From Nitratireductor sp. (GTDB lineage Bacteria > Pseudomonadota > Alphaproteobacteria > Rhizobiales > Rhizobiaceae): DNA of 64,000 nucleotides. Positions 44,571 through 53,654 of this stretch are shown piece after piece (the stretch's first letter is position 1; the number at the start of each line of letters is the position of its first letter). The notes below the pieces were generated by a model that saw nothing but the letters and a program-made list of their open reading frames with translations, had not been told where the DNA came from and did no database searches. Location: contig NZ_CP051236.1 in assembly GCF_017794765.1 (NCBI RefSeq), positions 865,307 to 929,306 on the forward strand, given 5' to 3'. The translations under genes were made by a program, and so were the position numbers.

Positions 44571-44589
44571 AGCGTTTCAGTGAAACGCT
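44571..44589 (-). terminator. Compact hairpin at the end of the LacI gene
   Basis: AGCGTTTCA and TGAAACGCT separated by one base form a tight stem immediately beyond the minus-strand stop codon. This type of hairpin is common in rhizobial chromosomes. It may serve both the LacI gene and the convergent AbrB-family operon. Confidence 0.55.
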
Positions 44590-45612
44590 CTAAAGATTGT
44601 CTGCCAGCAATATTTCGATGCGGATCTTCTCCTGTGCGGCGAAGGGCTGGCGGCGGTCTCTGCGGGCACGCAGGATGCGCAAAGCACTACGTACGGCGTG
44701 GCCAGGGTTTTGAGCGATAATTGCGTCCAGCCGCTCGTCACGCAGCGCCTCCTCATTGAAGGGCGTGCGTTCGTGCGCCACCACGATCAGGTCGGTCAGG
44801 TCCGCGCAATGCGACAGCGCTTCCAGCGGAACCCGGCCTTCCGGGCTCATGATGTATGCTGCCACAATGTCCCGGTGGTTGGCGAAGGTCTGCTTGATGA
44901 TGCGCTCCGCCCGCGCAGGATCGCCGTGGGTTTCGAGTGTTGGCAGGCAGGAAAGCGTGGGGAAATTCTGGTGGATCACGCGGTCGAAGCCCAGTCGTCG
45001 CTTGAGGCTGTCCTGCGCATGAATAGTCTCGGTGATGATGGCAATGGTGCCACCGCGCCCGGCGTTGAAACGGCCAATCAGGCGGCCCGCCGTGGCACCG
45101 GCGGCGATGTTGTCGATGCCGACAAAATCGTGATGTTCCAGATTTGCCTGACCCGAAAGGAAATGCACCACACTGATGTCGCGCTCGTTGAGGCGTAGCA
45201 CGGCGTCGCGGGTCTGCGGCGATTCCGGAGCCATCAGGGCGACGCCGTTCACCTCATCGGTCTGAAGTGAGGATAGAAGGTTGGCGACGGCGTGAGGATC
45301 CTCGACATCGAGGCGCACGACCCCCACCTCTACCAGCTCGGATTTCAGGGGCGCGCGTGCCGAATCGATTTCGGCCAGCAGCTCAGACAGATACTGGTCA
45401 CCGCGCTCGGGCAGGACGAACAGAAACCGATAGACCCTGTTGCGCGCCAGGTTAACCGCCGCGAGATTTCGCTCAAAACCGATACGCTTGATCGCATCCT
45501 GAACTTTTCGTACCGCGCGCGCGCTGACATTAGGCCGCTCGTTCAACACACGGTCCACCGTGGCCAGGCTGACACCGGCGGCTTTGGCCAAATCTTTGGT
45601 GGTGGGTCGCAT
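44590..45612 (-). CDS. LacI-family transcriptional regulator
   Basis: 340 aa. N-terminal LacI HTH (TTKDLAKAAGVSLATVDRVLN) and hinge, then a periplasmic-binding-protein-like effector domain. It is divergent from the polyol/sugar ABC operon; two 16-bp palindromes lie between them. It is expected to repress the transporter and kinase genes until a sugar alcohol or related ligand binds. Confidence 0.95.
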   Translation of the reverse strand: MRPTTKDLAKAAGVSLATVDRVLNERPNVSARAVRKVQDAIKRIGFERNLAAVNLARNRVYRFLFVLPERGDQYLSELLAEIDSARAPLKSELVEVGVVRLDVEDPHAVANLLSSLQTDEVNGVALMAPESPQTRDAVLRLNERDISVVHFLSGQANLEHHDFVGIDNIAAGATAGRLIGRFNAGRGGTIAIITETIHAQDSLKRRLGFDRVIHQNFPTLSCLPTLETHGDPARAERIIKQTFANHRDIVAAYIMSPEGRVPLEALSHCADLTDLIVVAHERTPFNEEALRDERLDAIIAQNPGHAVRSALRILRARRDRRQPFAAQEKIRIEILLADNL

Positions 45613-45679
45613 CGGGCTCCGCGATCAGTGCATGAACAACGTCCTTATCGACCAGACAAGGGGGTTATGGCAAGGTAAA

Positions 45680-45725
45680 TGAGGTGCGTACCTCAAAAAT
45701 TACTTGATTTGAGGGGCGTACCTCA
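45680..45725. promoter_or_regulatory. Tandem LacI-type operators
   Basis: TGAGGTGCGTACCTCA (45680-45695) and TGAGGGGCGTACCTCA (45710-45725) are near-identical palindromes, 30 bp centre to centre, or about three helical turns. The AAAT/ATTT flanks extend the symmetry. They sit 67 nt upstream of the LacI start and about 155 nt before the binding-protein start, which suits joint repression and autoregulation. Confidence 0.85.
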
Positions 45726-45879
45726 TTTATGCCTAGGGATGAGAGGCAGCGTGGATAAGGCGCTGTCGGTCGCGTTGGGAGGAGAGGTTCCGGTTACCCG
45801 GTTCACCCGCGCAGATGAGGAGCGCCCGAGGGCGCACGCCACCTGTTTGCAGCAGGAGGCTTGGGAGGAGTGTATCTGC

Positions 45880-47211
45880 ATGAAACATTCAATCTTGAAT
45901 TCCGCGGCGATAGCAGGTCTGGCGATCGGCGCCGGTCTTGCGTCTTCTGCTTCCGCACAGGCGGACGAACTGACCCTGTGCTGGGCTGCATGGGATCCCG
46001 CCAACGCGCTGGTCGAGCTCTCGAAGGATTTTGAAAAGCAGTCCGGACACACGATGAAATTCGAGTTCGTTCCGTGGCCGAATTTCGCCGACCGGATGCT
46101 CAATGAGCTGAATTCGGGCGGGCAGCTTTGCGATCTGATGATTGGCGACAGCCAGTGGATCGGCGGCTCCGCCGAAAGCGGCCACTACGTCAAGCTGAAC
46201 GACTTTTTCGAGCAGGAAGGCATCACCATGGATGACTTCATTCCTGCAACGGTGACCGGCTATGCCGAATGGCCCAAGGGCACACCGAATTACTGGGCGC
46301 TCCCGGCATTCGGTGATGTAGTCGGGTGGACCTACCGCAAGGACTGGTTCGAGAAGCCTGAGATACAGGAAGCATTCAAGGAAGAGTATGGCCGCGACCT
46401 GAAGGCTCCTGAAACCCTTGAGGAACTGAAGGACATTGCAGCCTTCTTCCAGGGGCGGGAAATTGACGGGCGCAAGGTCTATGGGGCGGCGATCTATACG
46501 GAGCGCGGTTCCGAAGGCATCACGATGGGTGTGACCAACGCACTCTACAATTACGGCTTCCAGTACGACAATCCGGACAAGCCCTACGAACTGGATGGTT
46601 TCGTCAATTCCGAAGGTGCCGTGAAGGGGCTCGAATTCTACAAGGAGCTCTATGACTGCTGTACGCCTCCGGGCTCTTCCGACTGGTATATGTCGGAGAA
46701 CATCGATGCCTATAAATCCGGACAGGTCGCGCTTCAGATGAACTTCGCATTCATCTGGCCGGGCGTTGAGGCCGACCCGAATGTGGGCGGGGGAAAGTCC
46801 GGCTATTTTGCCAATCCGAAGGGGCCCGGCGGTCACTTCGCCCAGCTCGGAGGGCAGGGCATCTCCGTCGTCGCCTATTCCGACAAGCAGGATGCAGCGC
46901 TTGAATACATCAAGTGGTTTGCCCAGCCAGAGGTGCAGCAGAAATGGTGGGAGTCGGGCGGTTATTCAGCACTGAAAGCAGTGGTTGAAGATCCGGGTTT
47001 CGCTTCGAGTCAGCCTTATGCTCAGACGTTTCTCGACTCCATGGCCATTGTGAAGGATTTCTGGGCCGAGCCCGCTTACGCCTCGCTTCTTCTGGCGATG
47101 CAGGACCGGGTGCATGACTATGTCATCGCCGGAAACGGTACCGCGCAGGAAGCTCTGGACGCTCTGGTCGAGGACTGGACGGAAATCTTCGAAGACGAAG
47201 GCAAATACTAG
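45880..47211 (+). CDS. ABC transporter solute-binding protein, family 1 (sugar/polyol type)
   Basis: 443 aa with a signal peptide (IAGLAIGAGLASSASAQA) and the MalE/UgpB-like fold. Start at 45880 after GGGAGGAG. The ligand is likely a polyol or sugar given the carbohydrate-type permeases, the LacI regulator and the downstream dihydroxyacetone kinase. The arrangement recalls the rhizobial glycerol transporter GlpSTPQV, but the exact ligand cannot be read from the sequence. Confidence 0.92.
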   Translation: MKHSILNSAAIAGLAIGAGLASSASAQADELTLCWAAWDPANALVELSKDFEKQSGHTMKFEFVPWPNFADRMLNELNSGGQLCDLMIGDSQWIGGSAESGHYVKLNDFFEQEGITMDDFIPATVTGYAEWPKGTPNYWALPAFGDVVGWTYRKDWFEKPEIQEAFKEEYGRDLKAPETLEELKDIAAFFQGREIDGRKVYGAAIYTERGSEGITMGVTNALYNYGFQYDNPDKPYELDGFVNSEGAVKGLEFYKELYDCCTPPGSSDWYMSENIDAYKSGQVALQMNFAFIWPGVEADPNVGGGKSGYFANPKGPGGHFAQLGGQGISVVAYSDKQDAALEYIKWFAQPEVQQKWWESGGYSALKAVVEDPGFASSQPYAQTFLDSMAIVKDFWAEPAYASLLLAMQDRVHDYVIAGNGTAQEALDALVEDWTEIFEDEGKY

Positions 47212-47230
47212 CCGCCTCCCGGCTTTGATG

Positions 47231-47258
47231 GGCGATGCTGGCTCCTGTCAGCATCGCC
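47231..47258 (+). promoter_or_regulatory. Hairpin between binding-protein and permease genes
   Basis: A perfect 10-bp stem GGCGATGCTG / CAGCATCGCC with an 8-nt loop, 19 nt after the stop. No T run. It has the same placement as the hairpins at 3681 and 36939. Confidence 0.6.
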
Positions 47259-47288
47259 GCCCTTACTCACCAGCGTGCAGGTCCGAAG

Positions 47289-48236
47289 ATGTCCATCAAG
47301 CCGATCGAAAGAGCCGCTTCGGCCACGCCGCAGAGCGTTGCACGGAAAGTCCGCGGATTGTCGGACCGCGCCATCGCCTGGCTTTTCGTTGCGCCAACCA
47401 TTCTGCTTCTGCTCGCCATCAACATCTTCCCGCTGATCTGGACGGTGCGGCTCAGTTTCACCAATTTCCGCGTGAACCGTCCCAACCGTGAGGCCGATTT
47501 CGTCGGCTTGCGCAATTATGAGCGCATTCTCACCGATGGCGACATCTGGGTGACCATGCAGGCCACCGCACATTTCCTGTTCTGGACCATCGTTCTTCAG
47601 GTCCTGATCGGTTTCACGCTCGCCTATCTGATCAACAAGAAGTTTCGCGGCAGCGATCTGTGGACCACCGTCATCGTGCTGCCGATGATGTTGTCACCGG
47701 CGGTGGTGGGGAACTTCTGGACCTTTCTCTACCAACCGCAAATCGGTCTGTTCAATTATGTGGTCGGCTTTCTGAGCGGCACGGATCCATCCGGATTTTC
47801 CATGATCGGCGAGGTCGCGCTTGCGCCGTGGGCCATCGTGATCGTCGACACCTGGATGTGGACCCCTTTTGTCATGCTGATCTGTCTCGCCGGACTGCGC
47901 TCGATTCCCGAAAGCATCTATGAAGCGGCCGAATGCGACCGTGCCAGCAAGTGGCGGCAGTTCTGGACAATCACGATACCGATGGTTCTGCCGTTTCTCA
48001 TGCTGGCAGTCCTGTTTCGCGGCATCGAGAACTTCAAGATGTTCGATCTCGTGGTTCAGCTCACGGGTGGCGGCCCGGGCTCGACCACTGAACTGACCTC
48101 AATCAACCTGAAGCGCGAAGCGTTCGAGAAATGGCGGACCGGTTATGCATCGGCATACGCCGTCATACTCTTCGTGACGGTCTTCGGCCTCGCCTCGATC
48201 TATGTGAAGGCTCTGAACAAGGTGAAAGAGAGATGA
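47289..48236 (+). CDS. Carbohydrate ABC transporter permease (MalF/UgpA-like)
   Basis: 315 aa, six membrane helices, CUT1-type. The EAA loop reads YEAAECDRASKWRQFW. The ATG at 47289 (MSIKPIERA) was chosen; the frame extends upstream through the hairpin. Its stop overlaps the next gene by 4 bp. Confidence 0.93.
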   Translation: MSIKPIERAASATPQSVARKVRGLSDRAIAWLFVAPTILLLLAINIFPLIWTVRLSFTNFRVNRPNREADFVGLRNYERILTDGDIWVTMQATAHFLFWTIVLQVLIGFTLAYLINKKFRGSDLWTTVIVLPMMLSPAVVGNFWTFLYQPQIGLFNYVVGFLSGTDPSGFSMIGEVALAPWAIVIVDTWMWTPFVMLICLAGLRSIPESIYEAAECDRASKWRQFWTITIPMVLPFLMLAVLFRGIENFKMFDLVVQLTGGGPGSTTELTSINLKREAFEKWRTGYASAYAVILFVTVFGLASIYVKALNKVKER

Positions 48237-49171
48237 GTTTCTCCGTAACGGAACCTTCCGCTCGTCAGAAGCTGTTCGCCGGCGTGCTGGTGTTGGTCTA
48301 TGCGCTGGTCACCATCATGCCGCTCGCATGGATCATCGCCACTGGCTTCAAGACCCCGTCCGATGCCATCGCCTACCCGCCAAAGGTTGTCTTTGAACCT
48401 TCGCTTGAGGGCTATGTGAACCTCTTCACGACGCGGACGCGGGCAAGTGCGGAGACGCTTGAAAGTCTCGGTGAGCCACAGACCTGGTATGACAGCATTG
48501 TCCGCAAGAACGACATGGTGATCGTCGGTCCGTCCCGCTATGGCGAGCGCTTTCTGAACTCCGTCATCATCGGCTTCGGATCGACCTTCCTCTCTGTTTT
48601 TCTGGGAACCATCGCGGCTTACGCCTTCTCCAGGTTCAAGGTGCCGCTGAAGGACGATCTGATGTTCTTCATCCTCTCCACGCGCATGATGCCGCCCATT
48701 GCGGTCGCCATTCCCATCTTCCTGATGTATCGGGAGCTGGGGCTGAACGACACGCATCTGGGCATGATCCTGCTTTACACGGCGGTCAATCTTTCGCTCT
48801 CGGTCTGGCTCCTCAAAGGGTTCATCGACGAGATCCCGGTCGAGTATGAGGAGGCCGCGCTGATCGATGGCTACACCCGCTTTCAGGCCTTCTACAAGGT
48901 TGTGCTGCCGCAGGCGGCGACGGGCATCGCCTCCACCGCGATTTTCTGTCTGATCTTCGCGTGGAATGAATATGCCTTTGCGGTACTGCTGACCTCGGGC
49001 ACCGCGCAGACGGCGCCGCCTTTCATCCCCACGATTATCGGTGTGGGCGGTCAGGACTGGCCGGCTGTTGCTGCTGGAGCGACGCTCTTCCTCGTGCCGG
49101 TCATGGTCTTCACCATCCTGCTGCGCAAGCATCTCCTTCGCGGCATTACATTCGGAGCGGTGCGCAAATGA
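48233..49171 (+). CDS. Carbohydrate ABC transporter permease (MalG/UgpE-like)
   Basis: 312 aa with an EAA loop EYEEAALIDGYTRFQAF and a periplasmic insertion between helices 1 and 2 (residues about 45-95), longer than in MalG. ATGA overlaps at both ends. It forms the translocation channel with the previous protein. Confidence 0.93.
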   Translation: MSFSVTEPSARQKLFAGVLVLVYALVTIMPLAWIIATGFKTPSDAIAYPPKVVFEPSLEGYVNLFTTRTRASAETLESLGEPQTWYDSIVRKNDMVIVGPSRYGERFLNSVIIGFGSTFLSVFLGTIAAYAFSRFKVPLKDDLMFFILSTRMMPPIAVAIPIFLMYRELGLNDTHLGMILLYTAVNLSLSVWLLKGFIDEIPVEYEEAALIDGYTRFQAFYKVVLPQAATGIASTAIFCLIFAWNEYAFAVLLTSGTAQTAPPFIPTIIGVGGQDWPAVAAGATLFLVPVMVFTILLRKHLLRGITFGAVRK

Positions 49172-49395
49172 TCCTGTTGCAGACCAGGCCCACAGAAGGG
49201 GAAAGGGAGCGCAAGTCCACGGCGCCACGCCGCATATTCGTGCGCGGCCCGTGGGAAATGGGCGCCAGCATCCTGATTGGCCTCGGCGTTCTGATGCTGA
49301 TGCAGCCCTTTTTCCTCTGGGCCTATACCTACAGCTTCATCGTGCTTCTTATTGGCACGGTCGGTTTCATCATCGTCTCACATTTTCCGGAGTAG
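49168..49395 (+). CDS. Small membrane protein of the sugar ABC operon
   Basis: 75 aa: a charged N terminus of about 25 residues and two hydrophobic helices (ILIGLGVLMLMQPFFLWAY and FIVLLIGTVGFIIVSHF). It is locked between permease and ATPase genes by a 4-bp overlap and a 3-bp gap. Comparable small proteins occur in rhizobial polyol transporter operons (GlpU-like position); the function is unknown, possibly an assembly or stabilising subunit. Confidence 0.85.
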   Translation: MILLQTRPTEGERERKSTAPRRIFVRGPWEMGASILIGLGVLMLMQPFFLWAYTYSFIVLLIGTVGFIIVSHFPE

Positions 49396-49398
49396 GTG

Positions 49399-50496
49399 AT
49401 GGCCAGGATAGAAATAAGAAATCTCCGCAAGGAGTTCGGGGATTTCACGGCAGTTCAGTCCTCCAGCTTTGTCATCGAGGATGGCGAGTTCTTCATGCTG
49501 CTCGGACCCTCGGGCTGCGGCAAGACGACCACGCTGCGCATGATGGCGGGGCTCGAACTGCCGACCTCGGGCGAAATTTTCATCGACAATGAAGAGGTGA
49601 GCCAGAAGCGCGCCAGCGAACGCGACATTGCCTTCGTGTTCCAGATGTTCGCTCTCTACCCGCATATGAATGTGCGCAAGAACATCTCCTACCCGCTTGT
49701 CAGCCAGGGCATGAAGCGCGCACAGGTGAAGGAGAAGGTGGCCGAGGTATCACGCATTCTCGGCATTGAGGACATTCTGGATCGTCCGGTCAGCGGTCTG
49801 TCGGGTGGTGATCGGCAGCGTGTGGCGCTTGGGCGCGCCATCGTTCGCGAGCCGAAGGCATTTTTCATGGACGAGCCGCTTGGCGCGCTCGACGCGGAAT
49901 TCCGCGAGCACATGGCGCATGAGTTGCGCTCTCTTCACGACCGCATGGGAGCGACCACCGTCTATGTCACCCACGATCAGCTCGAAGCCATGCAGATGGG
50001 CGACAAGATTGTCGTGATGAACCATGGCGTTGTCGAGCAATTCGGCGTACCGCAGGATATCTATGACTGGCCGGCAACCATGTTCGTGGCCGATTTCATC
50101 GGCTCGCCCCCCATGAATTTTTTGAAGTTTGAGGGGGCGGTGGAAAAGGGGGGCACCAGCATCGACCTTGGTGGCGCCTTCGTAGAGGTCCCGCGCCTTC
50201 TGGAGGACGCGCGGGGACAACTGGCGCTTGGTGCGCGCCCTGAGCACATTCATTTTGATGATGCTGCATCCTATCGTGGCAAGATCACCGCGACGGAGTA
50301 TCTCGGCACAACCCAGATCGTGTCCGTGGATACACCTCACGGTGCGCTCAAGGCGCGGCTTTCCTCCGAGCAGCCCGCGCGGGTCGGCGATGCTGTTGGT
50401 CTGCGCTTCGACAAGCGCACCCTGACCGTGTTTGACGCTGGGTCGGGTCGCGCACTCTTTTCCGAGGCAAACAGGGAGGTGCTTGGCCATGGGTGA
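49399..50496 (+). CDS. Carbohydrate ABC transporter ATPase 1 (MalK/UgpC family)
   Basis: 365 aa. Walker A GPSGCGKTT, Walker B FMDEPLGALD and a C-terminal TOBE domain. The signature is LSGGDRQR (canonical LSGGQ has Asp in place of Gln). The ATG at 49399 is spaced 6 nt from GGAG. It overlaps the second ATPase by 8 bp; the two probably form a heterodimer. Confidence 0.93.
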   Translation: MARIEIRNLRKEFGDFTAVQSSSFVIEDGEFFMLLGPSGCGKTTTLRMMAGLELPTSGEIFIDNEEVSQKRASERDIAFVFQMFALYPHMNVRKNISYPLVSQGMKRAQVKEKVAEVSRILGIEDILDRPVSGLSGGDRQRVALGRAIVREPKAFFMDEPLGALDAEFREHMAHELRSLHDRMGATTVYVTHDQLEAMQMGDKIVVMNHGVVEQFGVPQDIYDWPATMFVADFIGSPPMNFLKFEGAVEKGGTSIDLGGAFVEVPRLLEDARGQLALGARPEHIHFDDAASYRGKITATEYLGTTQIVSVDTPHGALKARLSSEQPARVGDAVGLRFDKRTLTVFDAGSGRALFSEANREVLGHG

Positions 50497-51484
50497 GGTG
50501 ATCCTGTCCAATGTCTCGAAAAGCTTCGGCGAAGATGTTGCCCTCGACCGTGTTTCCATGACGGTGCCGGATGGCGCGTTTGTTGTCCTGCTCGGTCCCA
50601 CGGGTGCAGGCAAGACCACGACCTTGCGGGTTGTGGCCGGGCTGGAACGCCCCGACAGTGGTGATGTGCAGATCGCAGGCGTATCCGTTCTCGACAGAAC
50701 CCCGGCGCAGCGCAATGTGGCAATGGTGTTCCAGCAATACTCGCTCTACCCGCATCTCACGGTCCGCCAGAACCTGGAGTTCCCGCTGAAATCGCCCCTG
50801 TTGCGCACACCAAAGGACGAGATTGAGCGCAAGGTTCGGGAAGTGGCCGAGGTGCTACGCATCGATCACAAGCTCGACAACAGGGCGACGGCGCTTTCGG
50901 GCGGAGAGATGCAGCGTGTTTCCATCGGTCGTGCTCTGGTGCGCAATCCGTCGATCTATCTGATGGATGAGCCACTGAGCTCGCTCGATGCCAAGCTGCG
51001 GGCCGAATTGCGCATCGAGTTGAAACGCATTCAGGCGCAGTCGGGCGCCACCCTGCTCTATGTGACGCACGATCAGGTGGAGGCGATGACCATGGCCACC
51101 CATGTCGGCGTGCTTGACCAGGGCCGGCTCGTGCAGTTCGGCTCACCCAGAGAAGTTTATGAGAGCCCGGTCAGCATCTATGCGGCAACGCGGCTTGGTC
51201 AGCCGCGGATCAATCTTCTGCCGGCGTCCGTTTTCGCCGACGCGCCCGAAGGGGCCAGGACCATCGGTCTGAGGCCGGAGCACATCGTGCAGGGTGAAGG
51301 GGAAGAGGGTTCGGTGGTTCGCGTTGAGCGGCTGGGCGACCAGACCCGCCTTCATCTCGACTTCAAGCAGCACGAAATTATCACTGTGACGGATCCCCAC
51401 ACCCCGCTCAAAACGGGTGATAGGGTGCAGATCCGTCCCCGCAACGCCTATTATTTCGACGCCGCCGGCGCACGCATCGTTTAG
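50489..51484 (+). CDS. Carbohydrate ABC transporter ATPase 2 (MalK/UgpC family)
   Basis: 331 aa. Walker A GPTGAGKTT, signature LSGGEMQR, Walker B LMDEPLSSLD and a TOBE domain. GGGAGG precedes the ATG at 50489. Having two ATPase genes is unlike the MalK homodimer and matches the GlpS/GlpT arrangement of rhizobial glycerol transporters. Confidence 0.93.
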   Translation: MGEVILSNVSKSFGEDVALDRVSMTVPDGAFVVLLGPTGAGKTTTLRVVAGLERPDSGDVQIAGVSVLDRTPAQRNVAMVFQQYSLYPHLTVRQNLEFPLKSPLLRTPKDEIERKVREVAEVLRIDHKLDNRATALSGGEMQRVSIGRALVRNPSIYLMDEPLSSLDAKLRAELRIELKRIQAQSGATLLYVTHDQVEAMTMATHVGVLDQGRLVQFGSPREVYESPVSIYAATRLGQPRINLLPASVFADAPEGARTIGLRPEHIVQGEGEEGSVVRVERLGDQTRLHLDFKQHEIITVTDPHTPLKTGDRVQIRPRNAYYFDAAGARIV

Positions 51485-51496
51485 GAGAACCAGTCC

Positions 51497-53119
51497 ATGA
51501 CCCAGTTCTTGAATCGCAAGGAAGACGTCGTCACCGAGGCGGTGGATGGTGTTGTGGCCGCGTCTGGCGGAAAGCTGGCACGGCTCGATGGCTATCCGCA
51601 TATCCGTGTGGTCGTCCGCAGCGACTGGACAAAGGACAGGGTCGCGCTGGTGTCGGGAGGGGGCTCGGGACATGAACCGGCTCATGCCGGGTTTGTTGGA
51701 AAGGGGATGCTGACCGCCGCGGTCTGCGGCGATGTTTTTGCATCCCCTTCGGTGGATGCGGTTCTTGCAGGAATTCTTGCCGTGACGGGCCCGGCGGGCT
51801 GCCTCGTGATCGTAAAGAATTATACCGGTGACAGGCTCAATTTCGGTCTGGCTGTCGAGCGCGCCCGTGCTTTCGGGCACAAGGTGTCCATGGTCATTGT
51901 CGATGACGACATTGCCCTGCCGGATCTGCCGCAGGCGCGCGGTCTTGCCGGCACTCTGTTTGTGCACAAGATTGCCGGCGCTCTGGCCGAAGAAGGAGCC
52001 GATCTCGATGCTGTGACGCAGGCAGCGGAACGCGTGATTGCGGGCGCAAAGAGCATAGGCATGTCGCTTGACACCTGCCGGGTGCCCGGTGCCGCGAAGG
52101 AAGACCGTATTCCCGACGGGATGGCCGAGCTGGGACTGGGCATTCATGGCGAGGCAGGTGTCGAGCAGGTCAGATTCGATAACGCGAGGGTGGCGGTTGA
52201 TGCCATGTGCCAAAAACTCTCTTCTGTCATGACCGGGGATCGATATGTGGTGCTGTTGAACAACCTCGGTGGAACCTCCGCGCTGGAAATGGGGGTTCTG
52301 GCACATGAGGTGGCGCGCTCTTCGATCGGTGGCAAGCTGGAAGCGATGGTCGGGCCGGCGGCCATGATGACCTCCCTCGATATGCGGGGCTTCTCCATCT
52401 CGGTTCTGCCCGCGACCAAAGAGAATATGCGCCTGCTTGGCGCCTCGACGGAGATATCCGCCTGGCCGGGGGTCCGTGGCTTGTCCGACGTTGCGGTGGT
52501 GCCGCTTCCCGACGGGTTGAAACCGATAAAGCCACTGCCATCCGAGCATGCCCCGACACGCGCATTTCTCACCAGATGCTGCAATGTGCTCATTGAAGCC
52601 GAGGCGAAGTTGAACGCGCTCGATGCCAAGACCGGCGATGGCGATACGGGCTCGACATTGGCCGGTGCTGCCCGCGCTCTTCTGGATCGAATGGATCAAT
52701 TGCCGTTGTCCGATCATACGCAGCTTTTGCGCGCACTGGGTCAGGAACTCAGCCAGACCATGGGCGGTTCATCGGGCGTGTTGCTGGCGATCTTCTTTGC
52801 GGCAGCGGGTGATGCTGCCTCCAGCGGCGAGCCGATGGGGGCCGCGCTGAAAACCGGGCTTGCGCGCATGCAGGAAATTGGTGGTGCAGGGCCGGGTGAC
52901 CGCACCATGGTGGATGCGCTGGCACCTGCCCTTGAAGCCCTGCAGAACGGCCTTCCCGCCGCCGCTGAGGCAGCCCGTGCCGGGGCGCAGGAAACGGCCA
53001 CGATGGCGCAGGCGCGCGCTGGTCGGTCTGCCTATATCAACGCCCAGCAACTGGAGGGAAATGTTGATCCGGGTGCGGAGGCTGTCGCTATATTGTTTGA
53101 GCAACTCGCCCGAGAATAG
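51497..53119 (+). CDS. dhaK: ATP-dependent dihydroxyacetone kinase (DhaK-DhaL fusion)
   Basis: 540 aa. DhaK domain at 1-330 with GGGSGHEPAHAGFVG and the substrate-binding His217 (LGIHGEAG). DhaL ATP-binding domain at about 360-540 with the Mg-binding DAKTGDGDTGS and TMGGSSGVL. This single-chain form resembles the ATP-dependent kinases that phosphorylate dihydroxyacetone, glyceraldehyde or short keto-sugars such as erythrulose. It follows the transporter by 12 bp, so the imported compound or its oxidation product is probably the substrate. Confidence 0.93.
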   Translation: MTQFLNRKEDVVTEAVDGVVAASGGKLARLDGYPHIRVVVRSDWTKDRVALVSGGGSGHEPAHAGFVGKGMLTAAVCGDVFASPSVDAVLAGILAVTGPAGCLVIVKNYTGDRLNFGLAVERARAFGHKVSMVIVDDDIALPDLPQARGLAGTLFVHKIAGALAEEGADLDAVTQAAERVIAGAKSIGMSLDTCRVPGAAKEDRIPDGMAELGLGIHGEAGVEQVRFDNARVAVDAMCQKLSSVMTGDRYVVLLNNLGGTSALEMGVLAHEVARSSIGGKLEAMVGPAAMMTSLDMRGFSISVLPATKENMRLLGASTEISAWPGVRGLSDVAVVPLPDGLKPIKPLPSEHAPTRAFLTRCCNVLIEAEAKLNALDAKTGDGDTGSTLAGAARALLDRMDQLPLSDHTQLLRALGQELSQTMGGSSGVLLAIFFAAAGDAASSGEPMGAALKTGLARMQEIGGAGPGDRTMVDALAPALEALQNGLPAAAEAARAGAQETATMAQARAGRSAYINAQQLEGNVDPGAEAVAILFEQLARE

Positions 53120-53421
53120 TACTGGCTCAGTGGCTGCCCGAATTGGATTCTGGGTGGCTCTGGTTATGGCAGTGACGATGTGCGCAATCGCGTTTATGAA
53201 AGCGTAGGTCAGTTCGGCTGTCAGCACTCAAGGAGCCTGGTTACCGGTGTGAACAAGACGATTGGCCATTCTGCCGGGGATATCCAGGCCCGCTTTAATC
53301 CAGTGTTCCCTGTTGTTTCTATGACATAACGCACATCCCGCCTGCGCCTGCTGACAATGTACGGTCGGAAAATCCGCATCATCCCGAAGGTCGAGTGTGT
53401 TGCGCTGCGTGCGCTTCGCCG
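53120..53421. other. 302-bp gap upstream of the riboswitch
   Basis: No convincing gene. A GTG-initiated 25-codon frame at 53130-53207 encodes a single hydrophobic helix (ARIGFWVALVMAVTM) but lacks a ribosome-binding site. A promoter for the riboswitch transcript should lie in the right half; I could not place one with confidence. Confidence 0.4.
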
Positions 53422-53610
53422 GTAGGGTCGCTTTCGCATGCGGTTCCGCATCCTGCGGATGAAAAGGGAACCCGGTGCGATTTCCTTGCGGAATCAATCC
53501 CGGGGCTGCCCTCGCAACTGTAAGCGGCAAGTTCTTTCCAATGCCACTGGCCAGAGCCGGGAAGGCGGAGCGAACGTCCGAGCCGCGAGCCAGGAGACCT
53601 GCCTCATGCA
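53422..53610 (+). promoter_or_regulatory. Cobalamin (AdoCbl) riboswitch
   Basis: The conserved core elements appear in order: AAAAGGGAA followed by GGTG (53462-53476), GGGGCTGCCC, GCAACTGTAAGCGG (53514-53527), GCCACTGG and the B12 box GAGCCAGGAGACCTGCC (53587-53603). A GCCGG/CCGGC hairpin (53623-53642) beside the AGGAGG at 53643-53648 could be the expression platform. It should switch off the downstream LLM-btuFCD operon when adenosylcobalamin is abundant. Exact ends are approximate. Confidence 0.93.
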
Positions 53611-53654
53611 TTGACCATGAACGCCGGACGAGGTGCGCCGGCAGGAGGATCAGA

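Noticed and set aside
51143-52717. 524-codon frame antisense to the dihydroxyacetone kinase gene
   Set aside because: It lies opposite a full DhaK-DhaL gene with all motifs; the translation is low-complexity basic sequence typical of antisense frames.
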